Below are positions 17,788-28,163 of a DNA stretch of 64,000 bases, one piece after another. Source of the DNA: Pseudomonadota bacterium (GTDB lineage Bacteria; Pseudomonadota; Gammaproteobacteria; Burkholderiales; JABEVD01). Position 1 is the first letter of the stretch; every line of letters begins with the position of its first letter. The position numbers and the translations under genes are program-made. The stretch is from contig JAKBJU010000004.1 of NCBI GenBank assembly GCA_021835845.1, forward strand, positions 62,001-126,000. Direction: 5' to 3'. The notes below the pieces were generated by a model. The model had not been told where the DNA came from. It ran no database searches and saw nothing but the letters and a program-made list of their open reading frames with translations.

Positions 17788-18332
17788 GATTTCCCTTTTG
17801 ATAATCATGATAACGCCGAATTGTTGCAATTATTCGGAAGGTCTCTGCCTTCCGGGGCAGACGGAACCCCGATGCCGCCGCCCGGTCCACCGATCTGCCG
17901 GGAGGATGCAATGGCGCTCATAGCGCCGTCTGTGGCCGAAAACGACAGCATATCCCCGAACGGGAATAGACTTGCCTAATGGCGGTGATCTGGTAATGCT
18001 GGATGCACCGTCCCGCTTTTCCAGCGGGACGGCGGAACGAGATGGACTCCTGCCGCGGTTTCCGCTATGAATTCCTAGATTGACTAGGGCAACTGTCCAT
18101 GCGGCCAAATCCCTGTTGTCGAAACGCCCGGATTATCGGTTAAACGAATTCAGATGTCAAACTGAACCAGGCCAGTATCTCCTGCGATTATCGCAAACAA
18201 TAAAATCCGTCGAGACGCCCAATTCTTACACTTTAATCTTTACGCGATCTTTACGCTTTTGGCCAAGATCCTTACAACATCTTTACTTCCCTCGGACTAT
18301 GATTCATCAATCGAATCATGCCTGGAGGAAAC
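17788..18332. other. Intergenic region upstream of the kdp operon
   Basis: This 545-nt stretch separates the porin start from the kdp operon. It contains no convincing gene. The only structured part is the kdp promoter region (18223-18303, annotated separately); the remainder shows nothing clear. Confidence 0.6.
18223..18303 (+). promoter_or_regulatory. kdp promoter with tandem candidate KdpE boxes
   Basis: TCTTTAC occurs at 18237-18243, 18248-18254 and 18280-18286, with TCCTTAC at 18269-18275 and TTCTTAC at 18223-18229. Two pairs are spaced exactly 11 nt apart, the period used by OmpR/PhoB-type regulators such as KdpE, and the pairs are 32 nt apart, about three helical turns. A TATGAT -10 lies at 18298-18303, so the last box overlaps the -35 region, as expected for an activator-dependent promoter. 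KdpE binding is inferred from the adjacent kdpE gene. Confidence 0.6.
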
Positions 18333-18425
18333 ATGGAGCCAGTTTATATCGCACTCATTGTTGCGTTGATTGCCGCATCCATTTTGTTCGTCTACGGATG
18401 CGAAATATTGAGGAGAACCTCATGA
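18333..18425 (+). CDS. 30-residue membrane peptide ahead of kdpF
   Basis: A clear ATG with a CTGGAGGAAAC ribosome-binding site opens a 30-codon frame that begins MEPVYIALIVALIAAS and ends CEILRRTS. It is one hydrophobic span with a basic tail. Its stop overlaps the kdpF start as ATGA, so it is probably translated with kdpF. I recall similar short hydrophobic ORFs near kdpF elsewhere, but know no assigned function. Confidence 0.6.
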   Translation: MEPVYIALIVALIAASILFVYGCEILRRTS

Positions 18426-18511
18426 CCTGGATCTATGCCCTCAGCGGCGCCGTTTCATTGGGGTTGCTGGTATATCTCATTGTCGCCTTGGTGAAACCGG
18501 AGAAATTCTGA
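18422..18511 (+). CDS. kdpF: K+-transporting ATPase small subunit KdpF
   Basis: This 29-residue peptide (MTWIYALSGAVSLGLLVYLI, then VALVKPEKF) matches KdpF, which stabilises the KdpFABC complex in the inner membrane. The C-terminal KPEKF is typical. Its stop overlaps the kdpA ATG by one base (TGATG). Confidence 0.93.
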   Translation: MTWIYALSGAVSLGLLVYLIVALVKPEKF

Positions 18512-20295
18512 TGACTGCCAACGGGATTCTTCAAATCAGTTTCTATTTCGTCACGCTGCTTCTGCTCGTCAAACCGATTGGCTGGTACATGGCCAGAATC
18601 TATGAGGGCAATTTGCCTGTATTCGCATGTTGGCTTGCTCCCGTAGAAAATCTTCTTTACAGGCTTTGCGGCGTGGACCGGAAAGATGAAATGAACTGGT
18701 GGCGCTACGCAATCGCCATGCTCTGGTTCAGCCTGCTCGGCGCAGCCGTCGTCTATGCATTGCAGCGCCTGCAGTGGATGCTTCCGCTCAATCCTCAGCA
18801 ATTCGGTGCGGTTTCTCCCGACTCTTCCTTCAATACTGCGATCAGCTTCATGACGAATACCAACTGGCAGGGATACTCGGGCGAATCCACCATGAGCTAC
18901 CTCACCCAGATGACGGGACTCGCCGTCCAGAATTTCTTCTCGGCGGCGGCAGGCATGGCGATCGCAGTGGCATTGATCAGGGGATTCGCGCGTCACACTT
19001 CACAAGCGATCGGCAATTTCTGGGTGGACATCACAAGGAGCACGCTTTACATCCTCCTTCCTCTTTCCATTGTCCTCGCGCTTCTCTTCGTCAGCCAGGG
19101 CGTGATACAGAATTTCTCCCCCTACAAGACGGTAAGCACGATAGAGGCGCCCACCTACGACAATCCCAAGTTGGACTCACAGGGAAATCCTGTCGCCGAA
19201 AAAACCACCACCAAGGGACAAACGCTTCCCATGGGACCCGTCGCATCCCAGGAAGCGATCAAGCAGCTTGGAACGAACGGCGGGGGATTCTTCAATGCCA
19301 ATTCGGCCCACCCTTTTGAAAATCCCACGCCGTTTTCCAATTATCTGCAGATGCTTGCGATCTTCCTTATCCCCGGTGGACTCTGCTACACGTTCGGCAT
19401 GATGGTGGGAGACAGGAGGCAGGGATGGGCGGTTCTCGCTGCCATGACCCTAATTTTCGTTTGTCTCCTTTCAATCACGGAACATTACGAACTGAACGGA
19501 AATCCTGGCTATGCTTCGCTCGGGGTGGATCAGACCCACTCCAACATCCAGGCTGGCGGAAACATGGAAGGCAAGGAGACCCGATTCGGCATTATCAATT
19601 CCGCTCTTTTCGCCACCATCACGACAGCCGCTTCCTGCGGCGCAGTTAACAGCATGCACGATTCATTCATGCCCCTCGGAGGGCTCGTTCCCTTGGCGCA
19701 GATCCAGCTTGGCGAAGTGATCTTCGGCGGCGTAGGCTCAGGTTTATATGGGATGCTTGTCTATGCGGTGATCGCCGTCTTCATTGCGGGTCTCATGATT
19801 GGGCGCACACCTGAATATCTAGGCAAGAAAATCGAATCTTTCGACATCAAGATGGCTTCCCTGACAATATTGATCCCTCCTATCCTGATTTTGGGATTCA
19901 CGGCCATGGCCGTCCTTGTCGATGCGGGAAAGGCAGGCGTTGCCAACCCTGGAGCACACGGCTTTTCAGAAATCCTCTATGCCTTCAGTTCCGCAGCAGG
20001 GAACAACGGCAGTGCCTTTGCAGGATTGTCCGCCAATACGCCCTTCTATAATTTGACGCTTGGATTGGCAATGTTCTTCGGCAGAATCTGGCTGATGATC
20101 CCTGTGCTGGCCCTTGCCGGTTCCCTTGCTGCAAAAAGGCGCATTCCTTCAGGCTCCGGCACCATGGCGACTCATACCCCGCTCTTCGTCGGACTTCTAA
20201 TCGGCACAGTGATCCTTGTGGGGGCGCTGAATTTCATCCCCGCGCTCGCACTGGGTCCTGTGGTCGAACACCTGACCATGGTCGGTGCACATTGA
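18511..20295 (+). CDS. kdpA: K+-transporting ATPase subunit A
   Basis: KdpA is the ion-selective subunit of the high-affinity KdpFABC K+ pump, related to superfamily of K+ transporters. The 594-residue protein has about ten membrane spans and conserved loops, for example [15 protein letters not shown] (about residues 110-125), [20 protein letters not shown] (about 252-271) and [13 protein letters not shown] (about 375-387), which form the selectivity filter region. The ATG overlaps the kdpF stop. The length fits the family. Confidence 0.97.
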   Translation: MTANGILQISFYFVTLLLLVKPIGWYMARIYEGNLPVFACWLAPVENLLYRLCGVDRKDEMNWWRYAIAMLWFSLLGAAVVYALQRLQWMLPLNPQQFGAVSPDSSFNTAISFMTNTNWQGYSGESTMSYLTQMTGLAVQNFFSAAAGMAIAVALIRGFARHTSQAIGNFWVDITRSTLYILLPLSIVLALLFVSQGVIQNFSPYKTVSTIEAPTYDNPKLDSQGNPVAEKTTTKGQTLPMGPVASQEAIKQLGTNGGGFFNANSAHPFENPTPFSNYLQMLAIFLIPGGLCYTFGMMVGDRRQGWAVLAAMTLIFVCLLSITEHYELNGNPGYASLGVDQTHSNIQAGGNMEGKETRFGIINSALFATITTAASCGAVNSMHDSFMPLGGLVPLAQIQLGEVIFGGVGSGLYGMLVYAVIAVFIAGLMIGRTPEYLGKKIESFDIKMASLTILIPPILILGFTAMAVLVDAGKAGVANPGAHGFSEILYAFSSAAGNNGSAFAGLSANTPFYNLTLGLAMFFGRIWLMIPVLALAGSLAAKRRIPSGSGTMATHTPLFVGLLIGTVILVGALNFIPALALGPVVEHLTMVGAH

Positions 20296-20306
20296 GGAAT
20301 CAATCC

Positions 20307-22373
20307 ATGACAAAAGAATCACAAATTTTGTGGGACGGGGAAACCATCAACCAGGCATTGCTGGAGTCCTTCAAGAAGCTTTCTCCACGGCAGCAGATGA
20401 AAAATCCCGTGATGTTCGTCGTATGGATTGGAAGCCTTCTGACCACCATCCTCTTTTTCAAGGCTCTCGGAGGCAAGGGGGAGGCATCTGCCGGATTCAT
20501 CCTTGCCATATCGCTATGGCTCTGGTTCACCGTGATTTTCGCAAACTTCGCAGAAGCCATCGCCGAAGGGCGAAGCAAAGCCCAGGCAGCATCATTGCGA
20601 AAGGCAAGGCGCGAAATCATGGCGAAAAAGCTTTCCGAGCCCAGCTATGGCGCTTCCTTCAGCACCGCAGCCAGTTCCAGTTTGCAAAAGGGGGATATAT
20701 TCCTGGTTGAGGCCGGAGACATGATTCCCGCCGACGGTGAAGTGATCGAGGGCGTCGCATCGGTGAACGAGAGCGCCATCACAGGGGAGTCCGCCCCAGT
20801 CATCCGCGAGTCCGGGGGAGATTTTTCAGCCGTCACAGGCGGCACCATTGTTCTTTCCGATTGGCTCGTGGTCAAGGTCACGACGAACCCTGGAGAAAGC
20901 TTCCTGGACAGGATGATTGCCATGGTGGAAGGAGCAAAGCGTCAGAAGACGCCAAACGAAATCGCGCTCACCATCCTGCTCGTGGCGATGACGATCATAT
21001 TCCTTTTCGCCACTGCAACGCTTCTTCCCTATTCGATCTACAGCGTGGATGTCGCAAAGTCAGGGCATCCTGTTTCTGTAACCGTGCTGGTAGCGCTTCT
21101 GGTCTGCCTCATTCCGACTACCATAGGGGGCCTTCTTTCCTCGATCGGCGTGGCCGGCATGGGAAGAATGCTCCAGAAGAACGTGATCGCCACTTCCGGA
21201 CGTGCCGTGGAAGCCGCAGGAGACGTTGACGTATTGCTCCTGGACAAGACAGGCACGATCACCCTCGGGAACAGGCAGGCCACCCATTTTCATCCTGCGC
21301 CCGGCATAGAAGAACGAGAACTTGCCGATGCCGCCCAACTGGCCTCCCTTGCCGACGAGACGCCAGAAGGGCGGAGCATCGTGGTGCTCGCCAAGGATAA
21401 ATTCGGTTTTCGCGAAAGAAATATCCACGAGCTGGGCGCAACCTTCGTTCCCTTCACGGCGCAGACCAGAATGAGCGGCGTCAATCTTGATTCCAGGCAG
21501 ATCAGGAAGGGCGCTGTCGATGCGATCAGGCACCACGCTGAAACGCTCGATGCGAAATTCCCTCTCAATGTCCAGGTCATCGTCGACGATGTTGCAAGGC
21601 GCGGCAGCACGCCGCTTGTCGTTGTCGACAATACGAAGATCCTCGGCGTGGTCGAATTGAAGGATATCGTCAAGCACGGGATCAAAGAGCGCTTCGCCGA
21701 ACTGCGCAGGATGGGTATCAGGACCGTCATGATCACTGGAGACAACAGGCTTACTGCCGCAGCCATTGCTGCGGAAGCCGGGGTGGACGATTTCCTTGCA
21801 GAAGCGACGCCCGAAGCGAAACTAAAGCTGATCCGGGACAATCAATCTCAAGGACATCTCGTTGCCATGACTGGGGACGGGACCAACGATGCTCCGGCTC
21901 TCGCACAGGCCGATGTCGCGGTGGCGATGAATACGGGAACACAGGCTGCAAAAGAAGCAGGGAACATGGTGGATCTCGACTCCAATCCCACCAAGCTGAT
22001 CGAGATCGTCGAGACAGGCAAGCAGATGCTGATGACGAGAGGGGCGCTGACCACTTTTTCAATCGCCAACGACATTTCCAAGTATTTCGCCATCGTTCCG
22101 GCCGCATTCGTATCGACCTATCCAGCTCTCGGTGCGCTCAACGTGATGCATCTCGCAACTCCTGCGAGCGCCATTCTTTCGGCGGTGATCTTCAATGCCT
22201 TGGTCATCGTCGCACTCATTCCGCTGGCGCTGAAGGGCGTCAGATATCGCCCGGTCGGAGCTTCTACCCTGCTCAGGGACAATCTGATTGTCTACGGTCT
22301 GGGCGGCCTGATCGTGCCGTTCATCGGCATCAAGGCCATAGACATGCTGCTCGCCGTCTCAGGACTGGCTTAA
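20307..22373 (+). CDS. kdpB: K+-transporting ATPase subunit B (P-type ATPase)
   Basis: KdpB hydrolyses ATP to drive K+ uptake. The 688-residue protein has the actuator motif ITGES, the phosphorylated Asp in DKTGT (about residue 313), the ATP-binding domain, MITGDN and [20 protein letters not shown] in the hinge. The ATG at 20307 follows a TGAGGA site with 8-nt spacing; a TTG at 20292 in the same frame overlaps kdpA and is less likely. Confidence 0.97.
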   Translation: MTKESQILWDGETINQALLESFKKLSPRQQMKNPVMFVVWIGSLLTTILFFKALGGKGEASAGFILAISLWLWFTVIFANFAEAIAEGRSKAQAASLRKARREIMAKKLSEPSYGASFSTAASSSLQKGDIFLVEAGDMIPADGEVIEGVASVNESAITGESAPVIRESGGDFSAVTGGTIVLSDWLVVKVTTNPGESFLDRMIAMVEGAKRQKTPNEIALTILLVAMTIIFLFATATLLPYSIYSVDVAKSGHPVSVTVLVALLVCLIPTTIGGLLSSIGVAGMGRMLQKNVIATSGRAVEAAGDVDVLLLDKTGTITLGNRQATHFHPAPGIEERELADAAQLASLADETPEGRSIVVLAKDKFGFRERNIHELGATFVPFTAQTRMSGVNLDSRQIRKGAVDAIRHHAETLDAKFPLNVQVIVDDVARRGSTPLVVVDNTKILGVVELKDIVKHGIKERFAELRRMGIRTVMITGDNRLTAAAIAAEAGVDDFLAEATPEAKLKLIRDNQSQGHLVAMTGDGTNDAPALAQADVAVAMNTGTQAAKEAGNMVDLDSNPTKLIEIVETGKQMLMTRGALTTFSIANDISKYFAIVPAAFVSTYPALGALNVMHLATPASAILSAVIFNALVIVALIPLALKGVRYRPVGASTLLRDNLIVYGLGGLIVPFIGIKAIDMLLAVSGLA

Positions 22374-22382
22374 GGAGAAATC

Positions 22383-22955
22383 ATGTTGAGAGAAATCAGA
22401 CCAGCAATATCGATCTTCCTGCTTCTCACGGTTCTCACGGGGGGCGTCTACCCGCTCGTCGTCACGGGCATCTCGCAGGGACTGATGCATCATCAGGCGA
22501 ATGGGAGCCTCATCATCGAAAACGGGAAACCGATAGGTTCAACGCTCATAGGTCAGAATTTTTCCGATCCGAGACATTTCTGGGGACGCCCCTCCGCAAC
22601 TTCTCCCATGCCGTACAATGGATCATCTTCAGGCAGCTCCAATCTGGGTCCGACCAACCCGGCTCAGATCGATGCTGTGAAAGGGAGGGTGAAGGCTCTG
22701 AAAGATGCCGATCCTGGCAACAGGCTGCCGATTCCTGTCGACTTGGTGACGGCTTCGGGAAGCGGCCTCGATCCGGACATTAGCCCGGCTGCGGCACTAT
22801 ACCAAATTTCGCGAGTGGCAAAGGCACGAGGGCTCGATCGGGCAAAAGTGAAGCAGCTAGTAGAGAAGCATATACAGGGCCGCCAGTTCGGATTCCTGGG
22901 TGAACCAAGAGTGAATGTGCTGGAACTTAACCTGGCATTGGACAACATGCATTGA
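22383..22955 (+). CDS. kdpC: K+-transporting ATPase subunit C
   Basis: KdpC is the single-span subunit that raises the nucleotide affinity of KdpB. The 190-residue protein has an N-terminal span (about residues 10-32), [20 protein letters not shown] and [18 protein letters not shown], both diagnostic of the family. An AAGGAGAAATC site precedes the ATG. Expected position after kdpB. Confidence 0.97.
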   Translation: MLREIRPAISIFLLLTVLTGGVYPLVVTGISQGLMHHQANGSLIIENGKPIGSTLIGQNFSDPRHFWGRPSATSPMPYNGSSSGSSNLGPTNPAQIDAVKGRVKALKDADPGNRLPIPVDLVTASGSGLDPDISPAAALYQISRVAKARGLDRAKVKQLVEKHIQGRQFGFLGEPRVNVLELNLALDNMH

Positions 22956-22965
22956 TGTTATGCCT

Positions 22966-25626
22966 ATGACGGATCAACGCCCCAATCCGGACGAACTGCT
23001 GGAACGCGTGCAGCGCGAGACCGAAAAGGCGAAGCGAGGCAGGCTGAAGATATTTTTCGGCGCTTCGGCTGGTGTGGGCAAGACCTATGCCATGCTTTCC
23101 TCGGCAAAGCAGCTCAGAGCACAGGGACTCGATGTCGTCATCGGCATCGCGGAAACGCACGGCAGAAGCGAGACCAAGGCTTTGCTGGAAGGGCTGGAAG
23201 TCCTCCCCTTGAAGGAGATCGAGTATCGGGGCAAGCAGATTTCAGAATTCGACCTGGACGGAGCGCTAAAGCGACGCCCAGCCCTGATCCTGGTGGACGA
23301 ACTCGCTCATTCCAATGTTTCGGGTTCGAGGCATCCCAAGCGCTGGCAAGATGTGGAAGAGTTGCTGGACGCTGGAATAGACGTTTTCACGACGGTGAAT
23401 GTACAGCATCTGGAAAGCCTCAACGATGTCGTGGGGGGAATCACAGGAATACGCATTTTCGAGACGCTGCCAGACAAGATATTCGAGGTAGCGGACGAGA
23501 TCGTCCTGGTCGACATCACCCCCGATGAACTGCTCCAGCGCCTGAAGGAGGGGAAGATTTACATGCCCCAGCAGGCGGAAAGCGCGATACGCAATTTCTT
23601 CCGCAAGGGGAACCTGATCGCTCTCAGGGAGCTTGCCCTGAGGCGCACGGCCGATCGCGTCGACGATCAGATGCGCAGTTACCGCCAGGAGCGCTCTATC
23701 CAGGCGCTATGGCAGACCCAGGAATCCATTCTGCTTTGCGTCGGCCCCAGGACTGGCTCGGAAAAGATCGTCAGGAGTGCCAGCAGGCTTGCCATGCAGC
23801 TCGGGGTCGAATGGCATGCCGTTTATGTGGAAACCCCTAGGCTTCAGCGTTTGACCGAGGAGGCGCGAAGGAGAATACTCAAGACGCTCAAGCTTGCCCA
23901 GGAACTTGGAGCGAAGACGGCGACCCTTTCAGGCCAGGATGCGGCGATTACCCTCGCGGATTATGCGCGCACTCACAATCTGGCAAAAATCGTCGTCGGG
24001 CGCGGCAAAAGCATGCCCTGGCGAAAAACCTTCGCCGAGCGCATAGGCAAGGCATTTCCAGATGCGGACGTCATCCAGACTTCCGGAACAGAAGCGGGGA
24101 CCCTGAATGAAGAAAAGAAGCCCTATGCCTCACCGAAGCAGGCTTCTCTAGAGCCTTATTTCTGGGCGTCATGCGCCTGCGCTTTAGCCACAGGAATCGC
24201 TGCGTTGATGTTCCCCTATTTCGACCTCGCCAACATCGCCATGCTTTTCCTGCTCGATGTCGTCATCGTTGCACTGAAATTCGGTCGCGGCCCCGCCGTT
24301 CTGGCCTCCTTTCTAAGCGTGGGCTTCTACGATTTCTTTTTCGTCCCACCCCGGTTCTCCTTTGCAGTGAGCGACGTTCAGTATCTGCTCACCTTTTCGG
24401 TCATGCTCATCATCGCCCTGATCATCGGTCAGCTGACGGCTAATCTGAGATATCAGGCCAGGGTAGCCTCGCATAGGGAACTGCGCCTGAGATCGCTTTA
24501 TGAAATGGCGCGTGACCTGTCTTCGGTTCTGGTCCAGAGCGAAGTCGTCGCAATCGGCAGGAAATTCGTTTCATCCACCTTCGGCGTCAGAGTCGCGATT
24601 ATGCTGGTTGACGATGGAGACAAGCTGCTCGAGGATACCGAAGTGCCGGAAGCGGACTTGAGCATTGCGCAATGGTGTTTCGACCACAATACCCCGGCAG
24701 GACTTTCCACCGGCACGCTTGCCGGAAGCAACATGCTCTATTTGCCGCTGCAGGCGCCGATGCGAACCAGGGGCGTGATCGCCGTGGAACCTAAAAACAT
24801 AAGATGGCTGATGATCCCGGAGCAGAGGAGGCAGCTTGACGGATTTTCCGCCCTGATCGCGACGGCGCTGGAGCGCGTTCATTACATTGAGGTTGCCCAG
24901 CAAGCAATCGTCAAGATCGAATCCGAACGCCTCAGGAATTCCGTTCTTTCCGCACTTTCCCACGATCTCAGGACCCCGCTCACCTCCCTTGCTGGCTTCG
25001 CAGAAACCCTCGAAAAAACGCGTCCACCCTTGAGCAATGAGCAGGCTGAAATTGCCGAGGCCATTCGCAGCCAGGCTTCGCGCATGAGTTCCCTCGTCAA
25101 CAACCTTCTGGAAATGGCAAGACTGCAATCGGGAGACGTCAGGCTGACTAGGGGCTGGCATTCCATTGAAGAAGTTATCGGGAGTGCATTGAAATCGAGA
25201 GAGAGCATTTTATCCGGACATCGGATCAGGATAACTTTGCCTGACGACTTTCCGCTTCTGGAATTCGACGCCACGCTCATCGAGCGGGTATTCTGCAACC
25301 TATTCGAGAATGCAGCGAAATACACTCCCCGGGGGAGCAGTATCAGGATAGAAGCGCAAATTGCCGACAAGGAAGCACGCATCTCGGTTTCCGACAACGG
25401 TCCCGGACTCGTCGAAGGTAGTGAAGAAGCCATGTTCGAGAAATTTACGCGGGGAGAAAAGGAATCAGCCACTCCCGGAGTTGGGCTGGGTCTTGCAATA
25501 TGCAAAGCCGTCGTCGAGGCACACCATGGGAAAATATGGGCCGAGAATCTGGATGCCGGCGGGGCCCGATTCACTTTTACCTTGCCGCTAGGCAATCCCC
25601 CGAAGATTGATTTGGAGGAAGCATGA
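22966..25626 (+). CDS. kdpD: Osmosensitive K+ channel histidine kinase KdpD
   Basis: KdpD senses K+ limitation or ionic strength and phosphorylates KdpE. Reading along the protein: the N-terminal KdpD domain with Walker A GASAGVGKT (about residue 32) and LVDELAHSN; a universal-stress-like domain (about 240-370); four membrane spans (about 390-490); a GAF-like domain (500-640); the phospho-acceptor His in SHDLRTPL (His666); and an ATPase domain with DNGPGL and GVGLGLAI. I use the ATG at 22966 (MTDQRPNPDELL, 886 residues); an ATG at 22960 is equally possible and neither has a strong ribosome-binding site. The stop overlaps kdpE as ATGA. Confidence 0.96.
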   Translation: MTDQRPNPDELLERVQRETEKAKRGRLKIFFGASAGVGKTYAMLSSAKQLRAQGLDVVIGIAETHGRSETKALLEGLEVLPLKEIEYRGKQISEFDLDGALKRRPALILVDELAHSNVSGSRHPKRWQDVEELLDAGIDVFTTVNVQHLESLNDVVGGITGIRIFETLPDKIFEVADEIVLVDITPDELLQRLKEGKIYMPQQAESAIRNFFRKGNLIALRELALRRTADRVDDQMRSYRQERSIQALWQTQESILLCVGPRTGSEKIVRSASRLAMQLGVEWHAVYVETPRLQRLTEEARRRILKTLKLAQELGAKTATLSGQDAAITLADYARTHNLAKIVVGRGKSMPWRKTFAERIGKAFPDADVIQTSGTEAGTLNEEKKPYASPKQASLEPYFWASCACALATGIAALMFPYFDLANIAMLFLLDVVIVALKFGRGPAVLASFLSVGFYDFFFVPPRFSFAVSDVQYLLTFSVMLIIALIIGQLTANLRYQARVASHRELRLRSLYEMARDLSSVLVQSEVVAIGRKFVSSTFGVRVAIMLVDDGDKLLEDTEVPEADLSIAQWCFDHNTPAGLSTGTLAGSNMLYLPLQAPMRTRGVIAVEPKNIRWLMIPEQRRQLDGFSALIATALERVHYIEVAQQAIVKIESERLRNSVLSALSHDLRTPLTSLAGFAETLEKTRPPLSNEQAEIAEAIRSQASRMSSLVNNLLEMARLQSGDVRLTRGWHSIEEVIGSALKSRESILSGHRIRITLPDDFPLLEFDATLIERVFCNLFENAAKYTPRGSSIRIEAQIADKEARISVSDNGPGLVEGSEEAMFEKFTRGEKESATPGVGLGLAICKAVVEAHHGKIWAENLDAGGARFTFTLPLGNPPKIDLEEA

Positions 25627-26306
25627 ATTCGATCATCCTGATCGAGGATGAAAAGCAGATCCGCCGCTTTGTCAAAACCTCACTTGAGGCAGAAGGCTAC
25701 CAGGTATTCGAAGCCGAAACGGGGAAGCAGGGCGTGATCGAGACGGCAAACCGCAAGCCTGATCTCGTGATTCTCGATCTTGGTCTTCCGGACATGGACG
25801 GCATTGAGGTCATTGGAAAGATTCGCGAATGGAGCAGTCTGCCCGTGATCATCCTCTCTGCGCGAAGCGAAGAATCGGAAAAAATCGATGCACTCGATGC
25901 CGGCGCGGACGACTATTTGACCAAACCGTTCGGGTCAGGGGAATTGCTGGCCCGCATTCGGGCGGCATTGAGACGTCAAGTGCATTCCCCTCAAGGGCAG
26001 GGAAGTGTATTCGAGGCCGATGGACTTTCGATCGATCTTGCCGGGCACCGCGTCACCCTGAATGAAATCGAAATCCATCTTACGCCGATCGAATATCGCC
26101 TTTTGTCGATTCTCGCCAAGCATGCCGGTAGAGTGCTGACCCATCGGTTTCTCTTGAAGGAAGTATGGGGGCCATCGCATGTGGACGATGCGCATTACCT
26201 GCGCATTTACATGGGCCAGCTTCGCCACAAACTGGAAAAGGAGCCCGCCAACCCTCGATATCTGCTTACGGAAACAGGTGTGGGTTACAGGCTTGCGGCC
26301 GAATGA
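25623..26306 (+). CDS. kdpE: Response regulator KdpE
   Basis: KdpE is the OmpR/PhoB-class activator of the kdp operon. The 227-residue protein has a receiver domain with acidic pair EDE at residues 8-10, the phosphorylated Asp52 in LVILDLGLPDMDG and KPF near residue 100, then a winged helix with the LTPIEYRLLSILAKHAG and HYLRIYMGQLRHKLE segments. It overlaps kdpD by 4 nt. The tandem 11-bp repeats before the operon are its likely target. Confidence 0.97.
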   Translation: MNSIILIEDEKQIRRFVKTSLEAEGYQVFEAETGKQGVIETANRKPDLVILDLGLPDMDGIEVIGKIREWSSLPVIILSARSEESEKIDALDAGADDYLTKPFGSGELLARIRAALRRQVHSPQGQGSVFEADGLSIDLAGHRVTLNEIEIHLTPIEYRLLSILAKHAGRVLTHRFLLKEVWGPSHVDDAHYLRIYMGQLRHKLEKEPANPRYLLTETGVGYRLAAE

Positions 26307-26431
26307 AGCCAAGCTATCCCATTATTTTCCCATCACCGCAATCTACCGAAGATTCAGGAAACGTAATGATTGTCTAATTCCGCTCGGTTACATTGGCACT
26401 CATTTCTGCAACCAATGCAATCGAGGAAACC

Positions 26432-27427
26432 ATGATCATGATGCTGCGCATGACGCTTCTGGCCGTGCTGTTTGCGGCCCCGCTTGCGGCTCCGGCCGCC
26501 GGGGTTCCCTTGACAAGATCGGCAGACGTTCCGCTGCCGGGAGACCCGACGCGCCTCGATTATGCGAGCCTCGACCCGGGAACCCGCGAGCTGTTCATCG
26601 CCCATCTTGGGGACAACGCGGTCATCGTCTTCGATGCGGACCGTGACAGGGTCCTGGCCGACATTCCCGGCATCGGCCATGTCCACGGCGTTCTGGCGGT
26701 GCCCGCGCTGGGAAGGGTTTATGCCTCGGCGACCTCGACCAATGAAATCGTGGTGATCGATGAAAAAAGCCTGAAAATCATCGCGCGCATTCCGGGCGGC
26801 TTCTATCCGGACGGCATGGCCTATGCGCCGCGCCAGCAGAAGCTTTATGTTTCGGACGAGCACGGGAAGACGGAAACCGTGATCGACACCAAGCGCAACC
26901 GGAAAATTGCGACCATCCAGATGGACAGCGAGGTCGGCAATTCCCGGTACGATCCCGCTTCAGGACATGTCTTCGTCAATGCCCAGACATCGGACAAGCT
27001 GATCGAGATCGACCCCGAAACCGACAGGATTGTCGCAAGTCACGCCCTGCAGGACTGCGCCGGGCCCCACGGACTGCTCATCGACGCACGCGACCGGCTC
27101 GCATTCATCGCATGCCAGGACAACGACAGGCTGCTCGCCCTGAACATGAAATCGATGGAAATCGCCCATGCCTTCCAGATCGGGAAAGATCCCGACGTGC
27201 TGGCCTTCGACCCCGGCTTCAACCGTCTCTATGTCGCCGGGGAAGCAGGCATCGTTTCCGTTTTCGATCTGTCCGGCGGGATGCACAAGGCAGGGGAGGG
27301 CTTTGTCGGAGACAATGCCCATGTGGTCGTCGTCGACCCCGCAACCCGCAAGGTCTATTTCCCGCTGAAAAACGTCGACGGCATGCCTGCGCTCAGGATC
27401 ATGAAGGAAAACAGCCTGCAGCAGTGA
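26432..27427 (+). CDS. YncE-like seven-bladed beta-propeller protein, exported
   Basis: This 331-residue protein has a signal peptide (about residues 1-25, ending APAAG) followed by repeating beta-propeller blades of the YncE/YVTN type: IDEKSLKIIARIPGGFYPDG, ETVIDTKRNRKIATIQ, EIDPETDRIV and so on. Such proteins are found in the periplasm, sometimes with metal or redox partners; no partner is visible here. The ATG at 26432 follows GAGGAAAC, so the 13 codons upstream of it in the open frame are excluded. It stands alone between kdpE and a gene-poor region. Confidence 0.8.
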   Translation: MIMMLRMTLLAVLFAAPLAAPAAGVPLTRSADVPLPGDPTRLDYASLDPGTRELFIAHLGDNAVIVFDADRDRVLADIPGIGHVHGVLAVPALGRVYASATSTNEIVVIDEKSLKIIARIPGGFYPDGMAYAPRQQKLYVSDEHGKTETVIDTKRNRKIATIQMDSEVGNSRYDPASGHVFVNAQTSDKLIEIDPETDRIVASHALQDCAGPHGLLIDARDRLAFIACQDNDRLLALNMKSMEIAHAFQIGKDPDVLAFDPGFNRLYVAGEAGIVSVFDLSGGMHKAGEGFVGDNAHVVVVDPATRKVYFPLKNVDGMPALRIMKENSLQQ

Positions 27428-28163
27428 AAGCTGCCTGTTTCTCGAAAAGGAACCAAATCGAGACGCTATGGCTCTTTACTCAGCCTCGATCCTGATCGGT
27501 TACGATTTAAGGAATAAATAATTGTTTGATCAGAATAAATCCGTAACCAGAAGCTTTGGAAAAATGCGACCTAAAAATTCCAACAGTTCAGTTTTTACGA
27601 TATTAAAACCGTAACTTGCTCAACTTTTCAAACACTCTTTAAGATCAGATAATAATAAGAGCGTAACCAGCCCGAATTGATGCCCCCTTTGACAGTTCCA
27701 AAATCATTTGCCGATTCAATGCTGAGAGCCAACCAATTGATCAAGTACTGCATAGACTTCACCCAACGAATCTCGATATGTCAGAGAAACGTTGTTCATA
27801 GTCACAATTGCCTTATCATGGCCGCACTACCTGCTTGCGTCTCTCGTGCAACTGCTCCAGCTTCTGATATCGAGCGTCTTCTTTGTCCACCTCCATCAGA
27901 CATCAGAAACCTATGAAAGTTCATTCTTTATTCCGCCGAGTCTATAGGGGAAGTGGGCGTCCATTCCATTACAAAAATTCTTACACCCTCCCCCTTCGCC
28001 CTCACCAACCCTACACCCGATTTTCCGCCATATTGATCTCGAACCGTTCCGATTGTAACAAATTGCGCCCTCCGTACGCACGGCTGTCCGGTGCGGAGGT
28101 TTTTCCTTGACGCGAGGCGAAATGCCGGGGTAGATTGCAGCAATCCCACAACAGGATAGAGCC
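27428..28163. other. AT-rich intergenic region with scattered GTAACCAG repeats
   Basis: This 736-nt stretch has no convincing gene. It contains an imperfect direct repeat: GATCAGA followed by an A/T-rich spacer and CGTAACCAG at 27528-27550 and again at 27643-27670, a CCGTAACTTG between them (27609-27618), and an inverted CGGTTACG at 27497-27504. Base composition is unlike the flanking genes. It could be a degraded mobile element or a regulatory region for the TPR gene. Confidence 0.45.

Noticed and set aside
27677-27916. 79-codon plus-strand frame in the AT-rich gap
   Set aside because: No family resemblance, no ribosome-binding site and the surrounding region looks non-coding.
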